Part shown: positions 43,518 to 51,988 of the stretch, piece by piece | Layout of the letters: the number at the start of each line of letters is the position of its first letter | Position numbering within the stretch: position 1 is the first letter of the stretch | Source of the DNA: Polyangium mundeleinium | GTDB lineage: Bacteria; Myxococcota_A; Polyangia; Polyangiales; Polyangiaceae | Length of the DNA stretch: 64,000 nt | Direction: 5' to 3' | Assembly: GCF_028369105.1 (NCBI RefSeq) | Contig: NZ_JAQNDO010000001.1 | Span: 12,928,501 to 12,992,500, forward strand | The notes under the pieces: generated by a model | The model's database searches: none | What the model was told of the DNA's origin: nothing | Seen by the model: only the letters and a program-made list of their open reading frames with translations | Program-made: the position numbers and the translations under genes

Positions 43518-46500
43518 TCAGAACGCGCTCGAAGCGACGAAGTACGCCTGGCCGCCGGGGATCGCCTTCCCGCTGAAGCCATAGGCGTAGCCGAGGCGGA
43601 GCTGCGTGTTGAGGTAGTAGCCGAGCGAGAGGCCGAGCCAGAGCTCGGCGCCGACCGAGGTGTGGAGCTTGGGCGCGTCGATGAGCGCGCCGTTCGAGAG
43701 GAACGAGACGTCGTCGCGCGTGAGCTTGTCGAACGCGCCGCCGTAGTCGACGAAGACGTTGCCGTCGAGGCGGCGGATGAAGAAGGGGAGCGTGGACAAA
43801 CCCCAGTCGGGTTTGACGATCGGGAAGCGGTACTCGGCGTTCGAAAGGACGTACGCGCGGCCCGACGCGCTGCCAGGCGCATACCCGCGAAGGACGAAGG
43901 AGCCGTCGTAGATGCCCGTCGTGACGGTGTCGACGAGGCTGACGTTGTCGAGGTCGTAGCCGCCGACGAAGAAGAAGCCGTCGCGCGGGTAGCTGCCCGC
44001 GGCGATGCCACCCGCGACGCGCAAGGCGAGCGTGTGGAGGCCACGCCAGGGCATGGGGATGTAGCCCGCGATGGAGGTTTCGGCGGTCTGCAGGGTGAAG
44101 TCGCTGCCCGTCACGGGGCCCGCGTACTCGACGGCGAGGCGCATGGAGTAGCCGCGGATCGAGCCGGCGGAGTCGAGCGAGCCTTCGACGTTGGAGAAGG
44201 AGTACGCGGCGCGGACGGTGCCGATCGTGCCGCCGACGGGGAGGCGCGTGCGCGTGGCGTAGGGGTCGGGCTGGGTTTGTCCGGGGAGGTCGCCGCGGAA
44301 GCCGGTGAACGAGTAGGAGAAGCTCACGCTCTGATCGGTGAACTCGCCCGGCATGCGGTAGACCATGCTCGACGAGAGGCCGATGCCGCGCTCGTCGTAG
44401 GGGACGTCGCGGCCGTTGCTGCGGTAGCCCTGGTAGCGCGGGGAGACGGCGTAATAGAAGCGGATGCCGAGATCGACGGGGAGCCTGCGGTAGGAGTAGT
44501 CGAGGTTCACGCGCGGCGCGGGCGCGGCGAAGTCGGCGATCATCTCCGCCTGGAACTCGTGAAAGCCCGCGACGTCGGCGCCGAACGTGGAGAGCGTGAG
44601 CGCGTTCTGGCTGTAGTTGCCGGGGCCAAAAGCGACGCCGTAGTTGCGCGGCGCGAGCGTGGAGAGCGCCCGGTACGGGACCTTGCGCATGAGGACACGC
44701 TCGGGTTCGGGCGGCGGATCGGGGCGATCGGTCGGCGCAGGCGGCGCGTCGAGGAAGCGCGCCGGGTCGAGCGGCATCGCGTAGAGGTCGTAGCCCTTCG
44801 AGGTGTAGCCGACGTAGACGAGCGTCTTGTCGTCGGGGCTCACCGCGGGCTGGAGCGCGCCGACGCGCACGTTCGTGACTTGCTTGAGCGCGCGGCTCGC
44901 GACGTCGTAGGCGTAGATGTTCGGGACGCCGCTGCGATCCGAGGAGAAGTAGAGGGTCTTGCCGTCGCTCGACCAGGTGGGGTTCGCCTCGATGGCGCGG
45001 TCGTGCGTGATGTTCTCGAAGGAGCCGGTGGCGACGTCGACGACGCGGATGTCGCGGTAGCCGCCCGTGGTCCATGCGCTGTAGGCGATGGAGCGGCCGT
45101 CGGGCGAGAAGCGCGGCGTGTAGGCCTGTTCGAAGCGCGCGCTCGGGACGAGGTCGCGGCGGTTCTGGATATGGCCCTCGGGGTCGAGGTCGGCGATCTG
45201 GAGGAAGGTCGTGCCCTTCGTGTTGACGGTGAACGTGATGCGACGACCGTCGGGGCTGATGTCGGGCGCGCCGGCGCGCAGGCCCGTGGTGAGGCGATGG
45301 CGCGCGGCTTCGTCGCCGCGGGGGGCCGTCTTGCCGTTCTCGACGCGGTAGAGGTCGTCGCGGCGGTAGACGATCTTGAAGGGGCCGTTGCTCTGGTGGA
45401 AGTGATCCCCGGCGGGCGAGAACGCCGAGGGCGACGTGCCGCGGGTGCGCGCGACGAGCTTCGCGTCCTCTTCGAACGCGTCGTGGCGGGGTTTGAACCG
45501 CGCGCGGTAGATGCCCTCGCGGACGTTGTAGTCGTCGCGGTAGTAGACGAGCTCGTCGGCGTCCGTGGCGCGGGCGTTTCGCGGGACGAACCGCGGGTAG
45601 AGGACGTTTCGGCCGTGGTGCGTGAGGCGCACGCCTTCGCGCAGGCCTTTGGCCTCGATGGCGCGCACCTGCGCGGCGTACTTGAGGCGAAGGTGATCCT
45701 TGAAGCCTTCGAAAAGCTCCTCGTACGTCCGGCCGGTGGCGCGGCGCATCGAGCGGTTGATGCCCCAGGGGATGACGTTTTGGCCGTAGTCCGCGGCCAC
45801 GGCCGTCATCGTGTGCCCGCCGTAGACGTCGGTGATCCAGCCGAGGAATCGCGAGCCGTAGAGGTACCAGATGTTGCCCTGTGGCCAGCGCATCGAGGTC
45901 GACGACATCTGATCGAGCCGGGCGATGTTGTCGTCGAGCACGTCGGCGCGCAGGAACATGTCGAAGAGCGCCGAGCGCATGCGGCCCGCGCTCGACTCGC
46001 GCGACTCGTACACCGTCGCGAGGCCCTCGATGATCCACCGCGGCTGCACCTGGTTCGGCGCGTAGCTCTTGCCGAGGATCGCGTTGGCGATCGCCGGCAG
46101 CCCCGAGATGTTGTCGAGGTGCAGGATGTGCGTGTGCTCGTGCGTGATGAGGTCGAGCAGCCAGTCGTCGTAGTCGCCGAGCGGCGAGAGGTCCTCGGGC
46201 GCGGTCGCATAGAGGCGGACCGTGTTGAAGGGCAGCGCCGTGGCCGAGCCGTTCGCCGAGTCGACGTCGTCGGTGATCACGACCTCGGTGATGCTGCGCG
46301 GGCGGTTGCCGAGCGCGACGGTGAGGCGCTCGTGGATCGCCTCCGAGAGGCGCGCCACGCGCTCGGCGAGCGGCGTGAGCGTGGTCGGGTGATGCACGCG
46401 GAAGTGCGCTGTCTCGATGGTTTGCCAGTCGAGATCCGGGTCTCCGACGGCCTCTGCGGTGCGCGGCACGGCGAGGGCCAAGGAGAGCGCGGCGCCTACG

Positions 46501-46532
46501 AGGGCCGCGCGGCGCGCGAAAAAAGCTTTCAC
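43518..46532 (-). CDS. secreted peptidase-like / PD40 propeller / outer-membrane barrel fusion
   Basis: A 1004-residue protein. Signal peptide 1-28. An MA-type metallopeptidase-like domain has H131-E-H-T-H135 and E169 in EGLA, the gluzincin spacing. A TolB-like propeller of PD40 repeats (about 330-610) includes PRFSPDGRSIAYSAW, PTWSSDGKTLYFSSDRSG and PAVSPDDKTLVYVG. The C-terminal ~350 residues are a beta-barrel of the BamA/surface-antigen type (RLPVGGTIGTVRAAYSFSN, FFFVGGYDLDNVSL, FVDYGGAF) ending in Phe. The start is GTG at 46532, overlapping the PilZ stop as GTGA. An outer-membrane protein with a propeller and a possibly active protease facing the periplasm is inferred. Confidence 0.85.
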   Translation of the reverse strand: MKAFFARRAALVGAALSLALAVPRTAEAVGDPDLDWQTIETAHFRVHHPTTLTPLAERVARLSEAIHERLTVALGNRPRSITEVVITDDVDSANGSATALPFNTVRLYATAPEDLSPLGDYDDWLLDLITHEHTHILHLDNISGLPAIANAILGKSYAPNQVQPRWIIEGLATVYESRESSAGRMRSALFDMFLRADVLDDNIARLDQMSSTSMRWPQGNIWYLYGSRFLGWITDVYGGHTMTAVAADYGQNVIPWGINRSMRRATGRTYEELFEGFKDHLRLKYAAQVRAIEAKGLREGVRLTHHGRNVLYPRFVPRNARATDADELVYYRDDYNVREGIYRARFKPRHDAFEEDAKLVARTRGTSPSAFSPAGDHFHQSNGPFKIVYRRDDLYRVENGKTAPRGDEAARHRLTTGLRAGAPDISPDGRRITFTVNTKGTTFLQIADLDPEGHIQNRRDLVPSARFEQAYTPRFSPDGRSIAYSAWTTGGYRDIRVVDVATGSFENITHDRAIEANPTWSSDGKTLYFSSDRSGVPNIYAYDVASRALKQVTNVRVGALQPAVSPDDKTLVYVGYTSKGYDLYAMPLDPARFLDAPPAPTDRPDPPPEPERVLMRKVPYRALSTLAPRNYGVAFGPGNYSQNALTLSTFGADVAGFHEFQAEMIADFAAPAPRVNLDYSYRRLPVDLGIRFYYAVSPRYQGYRSNGRDVPYDERGIGLSSSMVYRMPGEFTDQSVSFSYSFTGFRGDLPGQTQPDPYATRTRLPVGGTIGTVRAAYSFSNVEGSLDSAGSIRGYSMRLAVEYAGPVTGSDFTLQTAETSIAGYIPMPWRGLHTLALRVAGGIAAGSYPRDGFFFVGGYDLDNVSLVDTVTTGIYDGSFVLRGYAPGSASGRAYVLSNAEYRFPIVKPDWGLSTLPFFIRRLDGNVFVDYGGAFDKLTRDDVSFLSNGALIDAPKLHTSVGAELWLGLSLGYYLNTQLRLGYAYGFSGKAIPGGQAYFVASSAF

Positions 46533-47824
46533 AGGTCGTCGTAGAACATGGGCTCGCGGTTCCGCGCGTAGCGGTAGACGAGCTGCCTGCCCTCGTTGCC
46601 GATCTGGGTGAATCGAGCGCCGAAACCGGGCTCGGAGGAGCCGCTCGACTCGCGCGTCCACTGCACGATGGCGCGCGCGTAGAACTCGTAGTCGCCGGGG
46701 AGCAGGACCCGGAGCTGCACCTCGGCGCCGAGCTTCGGGATGCGGTAGGTCGAGACGAAGATGCCGCCGTGCTCGATGACGTCGTTGCCGGAGAGGCCCT
46801 TGTAGAAGTTCGAAGAGCTGTGCGTGCCGAGCTCGACGTCGACGGTGCGCGTGCCGGGCGGAGGCGCGGGCTCCTTGGCCTTCACGGACGCGGGGGCAGG
46901 CGTGGCCTTGGCGGGCGCGGGCGTGGGCTGCGCCTTCGCAGGCGCGGGCGTGGGCGCGGGCTCCTTGGCCTTCACGGGCGCGGGCGCAGGCGTGGGCTGC
47001 GGGGCGGGCGCGACGGGCTGCGGCGCGGGCGTGGCCTTCACCTCGACGACGGGCTGCGGTGTGAGGATCGGCGCGGGCTTGATCTCCGCGACGGGCTGCG
47101 GCGCGGGCTCGGTGACGATCTGGAGGACCGGCGCGGGCTTGATGATCTCGACCGGCTGCGGTGCAGGCTCGACCGCGACAGGTTGTGCGGGAACGGGCTT
47201 GGGCGCTTCCGCGGCTTGCAGAGATTGTGCGGGAACGGGCTTGGGAGCTTCCGCGGCTTGCGGAGGTTGCGCGGGAGCGGGCTTGGGAGCTTCCGCGGCT
47301 TGCAGAGGTTGCGCGGGAGCGGGCTTGGGAGCTTCCGCGGCTTGCAGAGGTTGCGCGGGAGCGGGCTTGGGAGCTTCCGCGGCTTGCAGAGGTTGCGCGG
47401 GAGCGGGCTTGGGAGCTTCCGCGGCTTGCAGAGGTTGCGCGGGAGCGGGCTTGGGAGCTTCCGCGACGGGTTGGGGCGCAGGCTGCGCGGCGGGCGCGGG
47501 CGCACCGGTTCCCTTGTACTTCGCGAGCGCGTTCACCTTCGCGAGCGACGCGGCGACGGCTTCGAGCACCGTGTCGACGGCCGGGTGATCCACGTCGAGC
47601 GCCTGCACGTCCGCGAGGACCTTGCGCACGTTCTTGAGGGCGACGTCGCGGCCGTCGAGCATGGCGCCGTTGCTGCGCTCGATCTTGTGCAGGATGCCCA
47701 TCGTCTTCGCGATGGGCTCGGCGGCCTCGAGGAGCTCGTCGGGCGCGTCGTCGGCACTCTGCAGGGCACCGAGCGCTTCGGCGAGGGATGCGCGCGCGGT
47801 CTTTGCGAGCTGAGCGGGTTCCAC
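46529..47824 (-). CDS. PilZ-domain protein with repetitive Pro/Ala linker
   Basis: A 431-residue cytoplasmic protein: helical N-terminal domain (1-100), a long Pro/Ala linker (about 105-330) whose first part is a 14-residue tandem repeat, and a C-terminal PilZ-type domain (about 335-431). The c-di-GMP contacts are weak: no RxxxR is visible and the DxSxxG motif reads NDVIEHGG, so nucleotide binding is uncertain. It fits the myxobacterial PilZ subfamily. Start GTG 47824 has GGAGGAGG upstream. It is coupled to the protease-barrel gene and follows the formyltransferase-like gene by 41 bases. Confidence 0.8.
   Translation of the reverse strand: MEPAQLAKTARASLAEALGALQSADDAPDELLEAAEPIAKTMGILHKIERSNGAMLDGRDVALKNVRKVLADVQALDVDHPAVDTVLEAVAASLAKVNALAKYKGTGAPAPAAQPAPQPVAEAPKPAPAQPLQAAEAPKPAPAQPLQAAEAPKPAPAQPLQAAEAPKPAPAQPLQAAEAPKPAPAQPPQAAEAPKPVPAQSLQAAEAPKPVPAQPVAVEPAPQPVEIIKPAPVLQIVTEPAPQPVAEIKPAPILTPQPVVEVKATPAPQPVAPAPQPTPAPAPVKAKEPAPTPAPAKAQPTPAPAKATPAPASVKAKEPAPPPGTRTVDVELGTHSSSNFYKGLSGNDVIEHGGIFVSTYRIPKLGAEVQLRVLLPGDYEFYARAIVQWTRESSGSSEPGFGARFTQIGNEGRQLVYRYARNREPMFYDDL
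47181..47474 (-). repeat. 42-bp tandem repeat inside the PilZ gene
   Basis: About seven 42-bp units encode EAPKPAPAQPLQAA-type 14-mers (residues about 117-214). The four central units are identical or nearly identical at DNA level; the outer ones diverge. The length keeps the reading frame, so copy number can change without killing the gene. Confidence 0.9.
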
Positions 47825-47865
47825 GGTCCTCCTCCAAGAAAGCGCGCCTGTCGCGGAGCGCGGCG

Positions 47866-48759
47866 TCAGCCTAGCAAAGGCTCCGGCGCAAGAAAGAGCC
47901 GGGCGAGGGCTTCCGCCTCCACGGGCGCGCCGTCGATCTCACCCCGGACCAGGATCACCGCGCCATCCCCGGTACGAATCACGGCGTGGCCCCCCTCGGC
48001 GTACCCCTCTCCAGGCTCGAGCGCGTCGGGAAAACGAGGCGCTTTGCGGGCCTCGAGCACGGTGACGAGCACGCCCGCGATCTCGGTGAAGGCCCCGGGC
48101 GTGGGCGCGAGGGCGCGGATGTGCCGGAGGACGCGGTCGGTGGGCCAAGACCAGCGGATCGCGTGCTCGTCCTCGCCGAGGGCAGGCGCGTGCGTGACGC
48201 GTGTTTCGTCTTGCGGGATCTCGGCGATCGTCTCGCCCCGAGAGATCCTTTGGCACGTGCGACGCAGCGCGCGGAGCGAGGGACGATCGAGGGCGCGCGC
48301 GAGATCCCAGCCGGTCCAGCGTGGATCGATCGCGAGCTCTTCCTGATCGAGGATCGCGCCCGTGTCGTACGCCTCGGCGATGCGATGCACGGACACGCCG
48401 GTCACCGCGTCGCCGCTCAAGATCGCCCACGTCGTCGGATCCGGGCCGCGATGGCGAGGCAGGAGCGAGGGGTGGACGCCGATGCCGCCGAGCCGGGCGG
48501 CCTCGACGAGGCGCATGGGCAGGCGTGTGGTCCAGAACCAGCTCACGACGAGGTCGGGCGCGAGGCGCTCGACCCGGTCAGCGAGCGCGCGATCGGTCAC
48601 TTTGGGCCGGACGAGGACGCGCTCGCCGAAGACGCGCCGCGCGCGGTGTGAGCCGAGCGCGTCCTTGCGGCAGAGGGCGCAGAGCTCGATCGAGTGCCCG
48701 TCCTTCGCGAGCAGGAGCGCGGCGAGCGGCAGGCCAAAAAACGCGATGCGGAGCGGCAT
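47866..48759 (-). CDS. formyltransferase-family protein (Fmt/ArnA-like), altered active site
   Basis: A 297-residue protein with the formyltransferase fold: start MPLRIAFFGLPLAALLLAKD, the loop VHPSLLPRHRGPDPTTWAIL, and YDTGAIL with the catalytic Asp. In Fmt the loop is N-x-H-x-S-L-L-P; here the Asn position is Gly (GVHPSLLP), so the catalytic Asn is missing. The C-terminal half resembles the Fmt tRNA- or substrate-binding domain. It may formylate something other than Met-tRNA or be a non-canonical enzyme. First gene of a leftward operon; divergent from ftsE. Confidence 0.78.
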   Translation of the reverse strand: MPLRIAFFGLPLAALLLAKDGHSIELCALCRKDALGSHRARRVFGERVLVRPKVTDRALADRVERLAPDLVVSWFWTTRLPMRLVEAARLGGIGVHPSLLPRHRGPDPTTWAILSGDAVTGVSVHRIAEAYDTGAILDQEELAIDPRWTGWDLARALDRPSLRALRRTCQRISRGETIAEIPQDETRVTHAPALGEDEHAIRWSWPTDRVLRHIRALAPTPGAFTEIAGVLVTVLEARKAPRFPDALEPGEGYAEGGHAVIRTGDGAVILVRGEIDGAPVEAEALARLFLAPEPLLG

Positions 48760-48821
48760 GTCCTCTCTCCCTTACCCCAAAAATTTTCCCGCTCCGTAGG
48801 GCCCTGGTAGCAATCGCGCCC

Positions 48822-49610
48822 ATGGCGTCATCCCCGCGCCCTTCGTTTCACCCGGCCCTGCGGACCGGACATCGGTTCGACCCGGCTGCAGCGAGGCGGC
48901 CGATCCTGGTGTTCGAGGACGTGCACAAGGCCTACCGGTCCGACCAGCCCGTCCTGCGGGGGATGTCGCTCACGATCGAGCGGGGAGAGTTCGTGTTCAT
49001 CACGGGGCCCTCGGGCTCGGGCAAGAGCACGCTCCTGCGCCTCGTGCATCGCACCGAGCGCGTCGATGACGGGCGGATCCTCTTCCTCGGCCGCGACGTG
49101 GGACGCCTGCGGGACGAGTCGATCCCGGCCTTGCGCCGCAACATCGGGTACGTGTTCCAGGACTTCAAGCTCGTGCCGAGCTGGACCGTGTTCGACAACG
49201 TCGCCGTGGCCCTCGAAGTCGTGGGCCTGCCGCCGCGGCTCGTGAGGAGCCGCGTGGGCGAGGCGCTCGAACGCGTGGGGCTCGCGGGGCGCGGCGACGA
49301 GCAGGCCAAGCGCCTCTCGGGCGGCGAGCAGCAAAGGGTCGCGATCGCGCGGGCGATCGTGGGCGAGCCGGCGCTCATCCTCGCGGACGAGCCGACGGGC
49401 AACCTCGACCCGCAGCTCGCGATCGACATCCTCGGCCTCTTCGAGGACATCCACGAGACCGGGGCCACGGTGCTCTTCGCGACGCACGATCGGACGCTGC
49501 TCGATGTGCGCCCGCGGCGCGTGGTGGTGCTCGACGCCGGCAAGGCGACGGACGCGCCGAACGGGCTCGACGCGGCCGGCGCAGAAGCCCCGATGAACCT
49601 CGTGGCGTAG
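48822..49610 (+). CDS. ftsE: cell-division ATP-binding protein FtsE
   Basis: A 262-residue ABC ATPase with Walker A GPSGSGKS (62-69), Q loop, signature LSGGEQQR, Walker B ILADEPTGNLD and the His switch (ATHD). Residues 1-27 are a polar extension. With FtsX it forms the complex that controls peptidoglycan hydrolases at the septum. First gene of the ftsE-ftsX-envC operon. ATG 48822 is chosen; the upstream open frame is antisense to the divergent gene. Confidence 0.95.
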   Translation: MASSPRPSFHPALRTGHRFDPAAARRPILVFEDVHKAYRSDQPVLRGMSLTIERGEFVFITGPSGSGKSTLLRLVHRTERVDDGRILFLGRDVGRLRDESIPALRRNIGYVFQDFKLVPSWTVFDNVAVALEVVGLPPRLVRSRVGEALERVGLAGRGDEQAKRLSGGEQQRVAIARAIVGEPALILADEPTGNLDPQLAIDILGLFEDIHETGATVLFATHDRTLLDVRPRRVVVLDAGKATDAPNGLDAAGAEAPMNLVA

Positions 49611-49625
49611 GGAGGGAGTGACCGC

Positions 49626-50516
49626 ATGGCGAGCGAACGGTACGGCGTGCGAGTGCCCATGAAGGCCTGGAGACCCGGGCGAGGGGACATGCGCGTGCAC
49701 GTGCAGTCGATCTTCTCCCTCGCGGTCGCGTTCGTATGCCTGGCGGCCTCGCTGCTCGTGGTGACGAACCTCTCGGCGGTGCGAGATCGGTGGTCGCGGG
49801 CCGGGCGCGCGACGGTGTACCTGCGCGACGGCGTGGCCGATCCCGACGTGAACGAGCTCGTCCGCGCGCTCGAACGTACGCCCGGGATCAAGCGCGTGCG
49901 GCACGTGACGAGCGTGGAGGCGCGGCGCGAGATCGTGGTCGACGAGTCCGACGCGGCGCTCGCCTCGTTGCCGCCGAGCGCGTTTCCGGCCTCGCTCGAG
50001 CTCGGCTTCACGGACGACATCGGCGAGACCGATCTCCAGTCGATCGCGCTCAAGCTGCGGGCGCTGCCGGCGGTGGAGTCGGTCGAGACGTACCAGCGCT
50101 GGACCGAGCGCCTCTCGTCGCTTCTCGGCGGCGGCGTGTCGGCGAGCGCGGCGCTCGCGGTGGTCGTGATGTGCGCGGTCTTCAGCGTCATCAGCTCGAC
50201 CATGCGCCTCTTGCTCAGCCGCCGGCGGACCGAGGTCGAGGTCTTGAAGCTCGTCGGCGCGACGAACGAGTTCGTGCGCCGTCCCTTCGTGATCGAGGGC
50301 GCGATGCAGGGCGCGGCGGGCGCGGCGGCGGCGATCGCGCTGCTCGGTGGGCTGTTTTTCCTGGTGCGCGGGCGCTTCGATCACGAGCTCGCGAACCTGC
50401 TCGGGCTCTCGCCTGCGTTCTTGCCCTGGACCGTGTCGCTCGGGCTCGTGCTCCTCGGCGGCGCGCTCGGCGCGACGACGGCGCTCGTGAGCCTGCGCCG
50501 GATGGCGGCGATCTGA
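49626..50516 (+). CDS. ftsX: cell-division permease FtsX
   Basis: A 296-residue membrane protein with four helices: one at about 30-48 followed by a periplasmic domain, then three in the C-terminal half (about 175-195, 220-245, 265-290). The TEVEVLKLVGATNEFVRRPF coupling segment is clear. GGGAGG lies upstream of the ATG, 15 bases after ftsE. It transmits FtsE ATPase cycles across the membrane to the EnvC-type protein encoded next. Confidence 0.93.
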   Translation: MASERYGVRVPMKAWRPGRGDMRVHVQSIFSLAVAFVCLAASLLVVTNLSAVRDRWSRAGRATVYLRDGVADPDVNELVRALERTPGIKRVRHVTSVEARREIVVDESDAALASLPPSAFPASLELGFTDDIGETDLQSIALKLRALPAVESVETYQRWTERLSSLLGGGVSASAALAVVVMCAVFSVISSTMRLLLSRRRTEVEVLKLVGATNEFVRRPFVIEGAMQGAAGAAAAIALLGGLFFLVRGRFDHELANLLGLSPAFLPWTVSLGLVLLGGALGATTALVSLRRMAAI

Positions 50517-50517
50517 C

Positions 50518-51486
50518 ATGAAGCGCCGCTCGTCGTTCCTGCCGCTCGTGCTGCTCGCGCTCGTCTCGGGCGCGGCGCAGGGCGGCACGCCCGTGGAGTC
50601 GCTGCCCACCCAGGCGCCGAGCGCGCTCTCGTCCGTCAGCGATTTCGAGCGGCTGCTCAAGCACATCGACGACGAGCAACGCGCCGTCGAGACCGAGCTC
50701 GCGGGGATCGACCCGCGCATCGAGACCGTGCGCAAGCGCATGCTGGCGCGCGGTCGGGCCTACTACCGCCATGTGCACGCGGGCCTCTTGCCGGTGGGGG
50801 AAGGCTTCGACGCGCTCGTCGATCATGCGGCGCGGGTCGAGCGGGTTCGCCGTGCCCTCGAACGCGACATCGCCGACGAGAAGGCGCTGCTCGAACGCCG
50901 GACCGAGCTCGAAGGCCGCATCCTCCGGCTCCGCGCCGAGCGCGCGCCGCTCGACCTGCAGCGCGAGGCCATGATGCGGGCCAAGCGCGCGCTCGAAGCC
51001 GAAGACGAGCGCAGAGCGGCGTTCGCGCGGGCCTTCGAATCGTCGTCACGCCCGGACTACGTGGCGATTTATGGCGCCGACAGCGGGCCTCGGGACGCGG
51101 ACGCGCGCCTCGGGTTCGAGGCGCAAAAGGGGCGCCTGCTCTTCCCGGTCGCGGGTCGCGCCGAGGTGCGGCGCTCCTCGAAGCACGGCGTGAGCGGCGT
51201 CGATCTCTTCACGCAGCCCGGCGCGGCCGTGCGCAGCGTCGCCGCGGGTCGCGTGGTGTTCGCGGATCGGTACGACAGCTACGCGCTCACCGTGATCGTC
51301 GACCACGGCGATCGTTACTACAGCGTGTACGCGAGCCTCGGCGGCACCGAGCTCCGCGCCGGGGATCCCGTGGCCGCGGGCGCGCGCGTCGGGACGGCGC
51401 CGAGCGCGGGGCAGGGCGATACCGTGTATTTCGAGATCCGGCGCGGCGCGAGCGCGCTCGATCCCGGCGACTGGCTCGGGCTCTAG
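50518..51486 (+). CDS. EnvC-like murein hydrolase activator (degenerate LytM domain)
   Basis: A 322-residue periplasmic protein: signal peptide (1-23), coiled coil (about 40-180) and a C-terminal M23/LytM domain (about 210-322). The zinc ligands of active M23 enzymes are mostly lost: the first His of HxxxD reads SGVD, the HxH reads YYSVYAS, and HFEIR is YFEIRR. This is the EnvC pattern, an amidase activator rather than a peptidase. It starts one base after ftsX, so it is clearly a partner of FtsEX at the division site. Confidence 0.9.
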   Translation: MKRRSSFLPLVLLALVSGAAQGGTPVESLPTQAPSALSSVSDFERLLKHIDDEQRAVETELAGIDPRIETVRKRMLARGRAYYRHVHAGLLPVGEGFDALVDHAARVERVRRALERDIADEKALLERRTELEGRILRLRAERAPLDLQREAMMRAKRALEAEDERRAAFARAFESSSRPDYVAIYGADSGPRDADARLGFEAQKGRLLFPVAGRAEVRRSSKHGVSGVDLFTQPGAAVRSVAAGRVVFADRYDSYALTVIVDHGDRYYSVYASLGGTELRAGDPVAAGARVGTAPSAGQGDTVYFEIRRGASALDPGDWLGL

Positions 51487-51612
51487 AGCCTGGGGATCGA
51501 CGCGACCGTACAGGTCCTGCGACCTGCCGCGGGGTGGGGCTCGGCGGTGCTTGCTGATGGGTCGACCTGCGCGCGTGTGCGTTGTCTGGGTCCGGCGGAG
51601 CTTGTCGATCCA

Positions 51613-51988
51613 GCTCGAAGGGGTGGTGGGAGGGTGTTGGAGGGGGATGGGACCATCTCGAAGGGGGCGTGGGAGGGTGTTCGAGGAGGGTCGAGGCAGC
51701 CGGGGAGAGGCTTGGGAAAGGTGTTGGAGGGGGATGGGACCCGCTCGAAGGGGACGTGGGAGGGTGTTCGAGGAGGGTAGGGACCTGCTCGAAGGGGTGG
51801 TGGGAGGGTGTTCGAGGAGGGTAGGGACCTGCTCGAAGGGGGCGTGGGAGGGTGTTCGAGGAGGGTAGGACCCGCTCGAAGGGGTGGTGGGAGGGTGTTC
51901 GAGGAGGGTAGGACCCGCTCGAAGGGGTGGTGGGAGGGTGTTTGAGGAGGGTAGGGACCCGCTCGAAGGGTCGTGGGAGGGTGTTCGC
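51613..51988 (+). repeat. G-rich 43/44-bp minisatellite
   Basis: About nine units start at roughly 51613, 51656, a diverged one near 51699, 51743, 51787, 51831, 51874, 51917 and 51961. Periods alternate between 43 and 44, so it is not coding. Each unit holds CTCGAA, then a run of GGGG, GG, GGG and GGG tracts, then TTCGAG: an inverted repeat around a loop able to form a quadruplex. The last unit supplies the ribosome site of the following gene. Confidence 0.9.

Noticed and set aside
43662-46544. Long + strand open frame opposite the protease-barrel gene
   Set aside because: Same antisense artefact; composition is Arg/Glu/Val-rich and no signal, domain or ribosome site is visible.
51547-51868. 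Small + strand frames across the minisatellite
   Set aside because: They exist only because the repeat lacks stops; the 43/44-bp period breaks any frame.
51613-51988. CRISPR array
   Set aside because: The repeated units are contiguous with no unique spacers, and no cas genes are nearby; it is a minisatellite.
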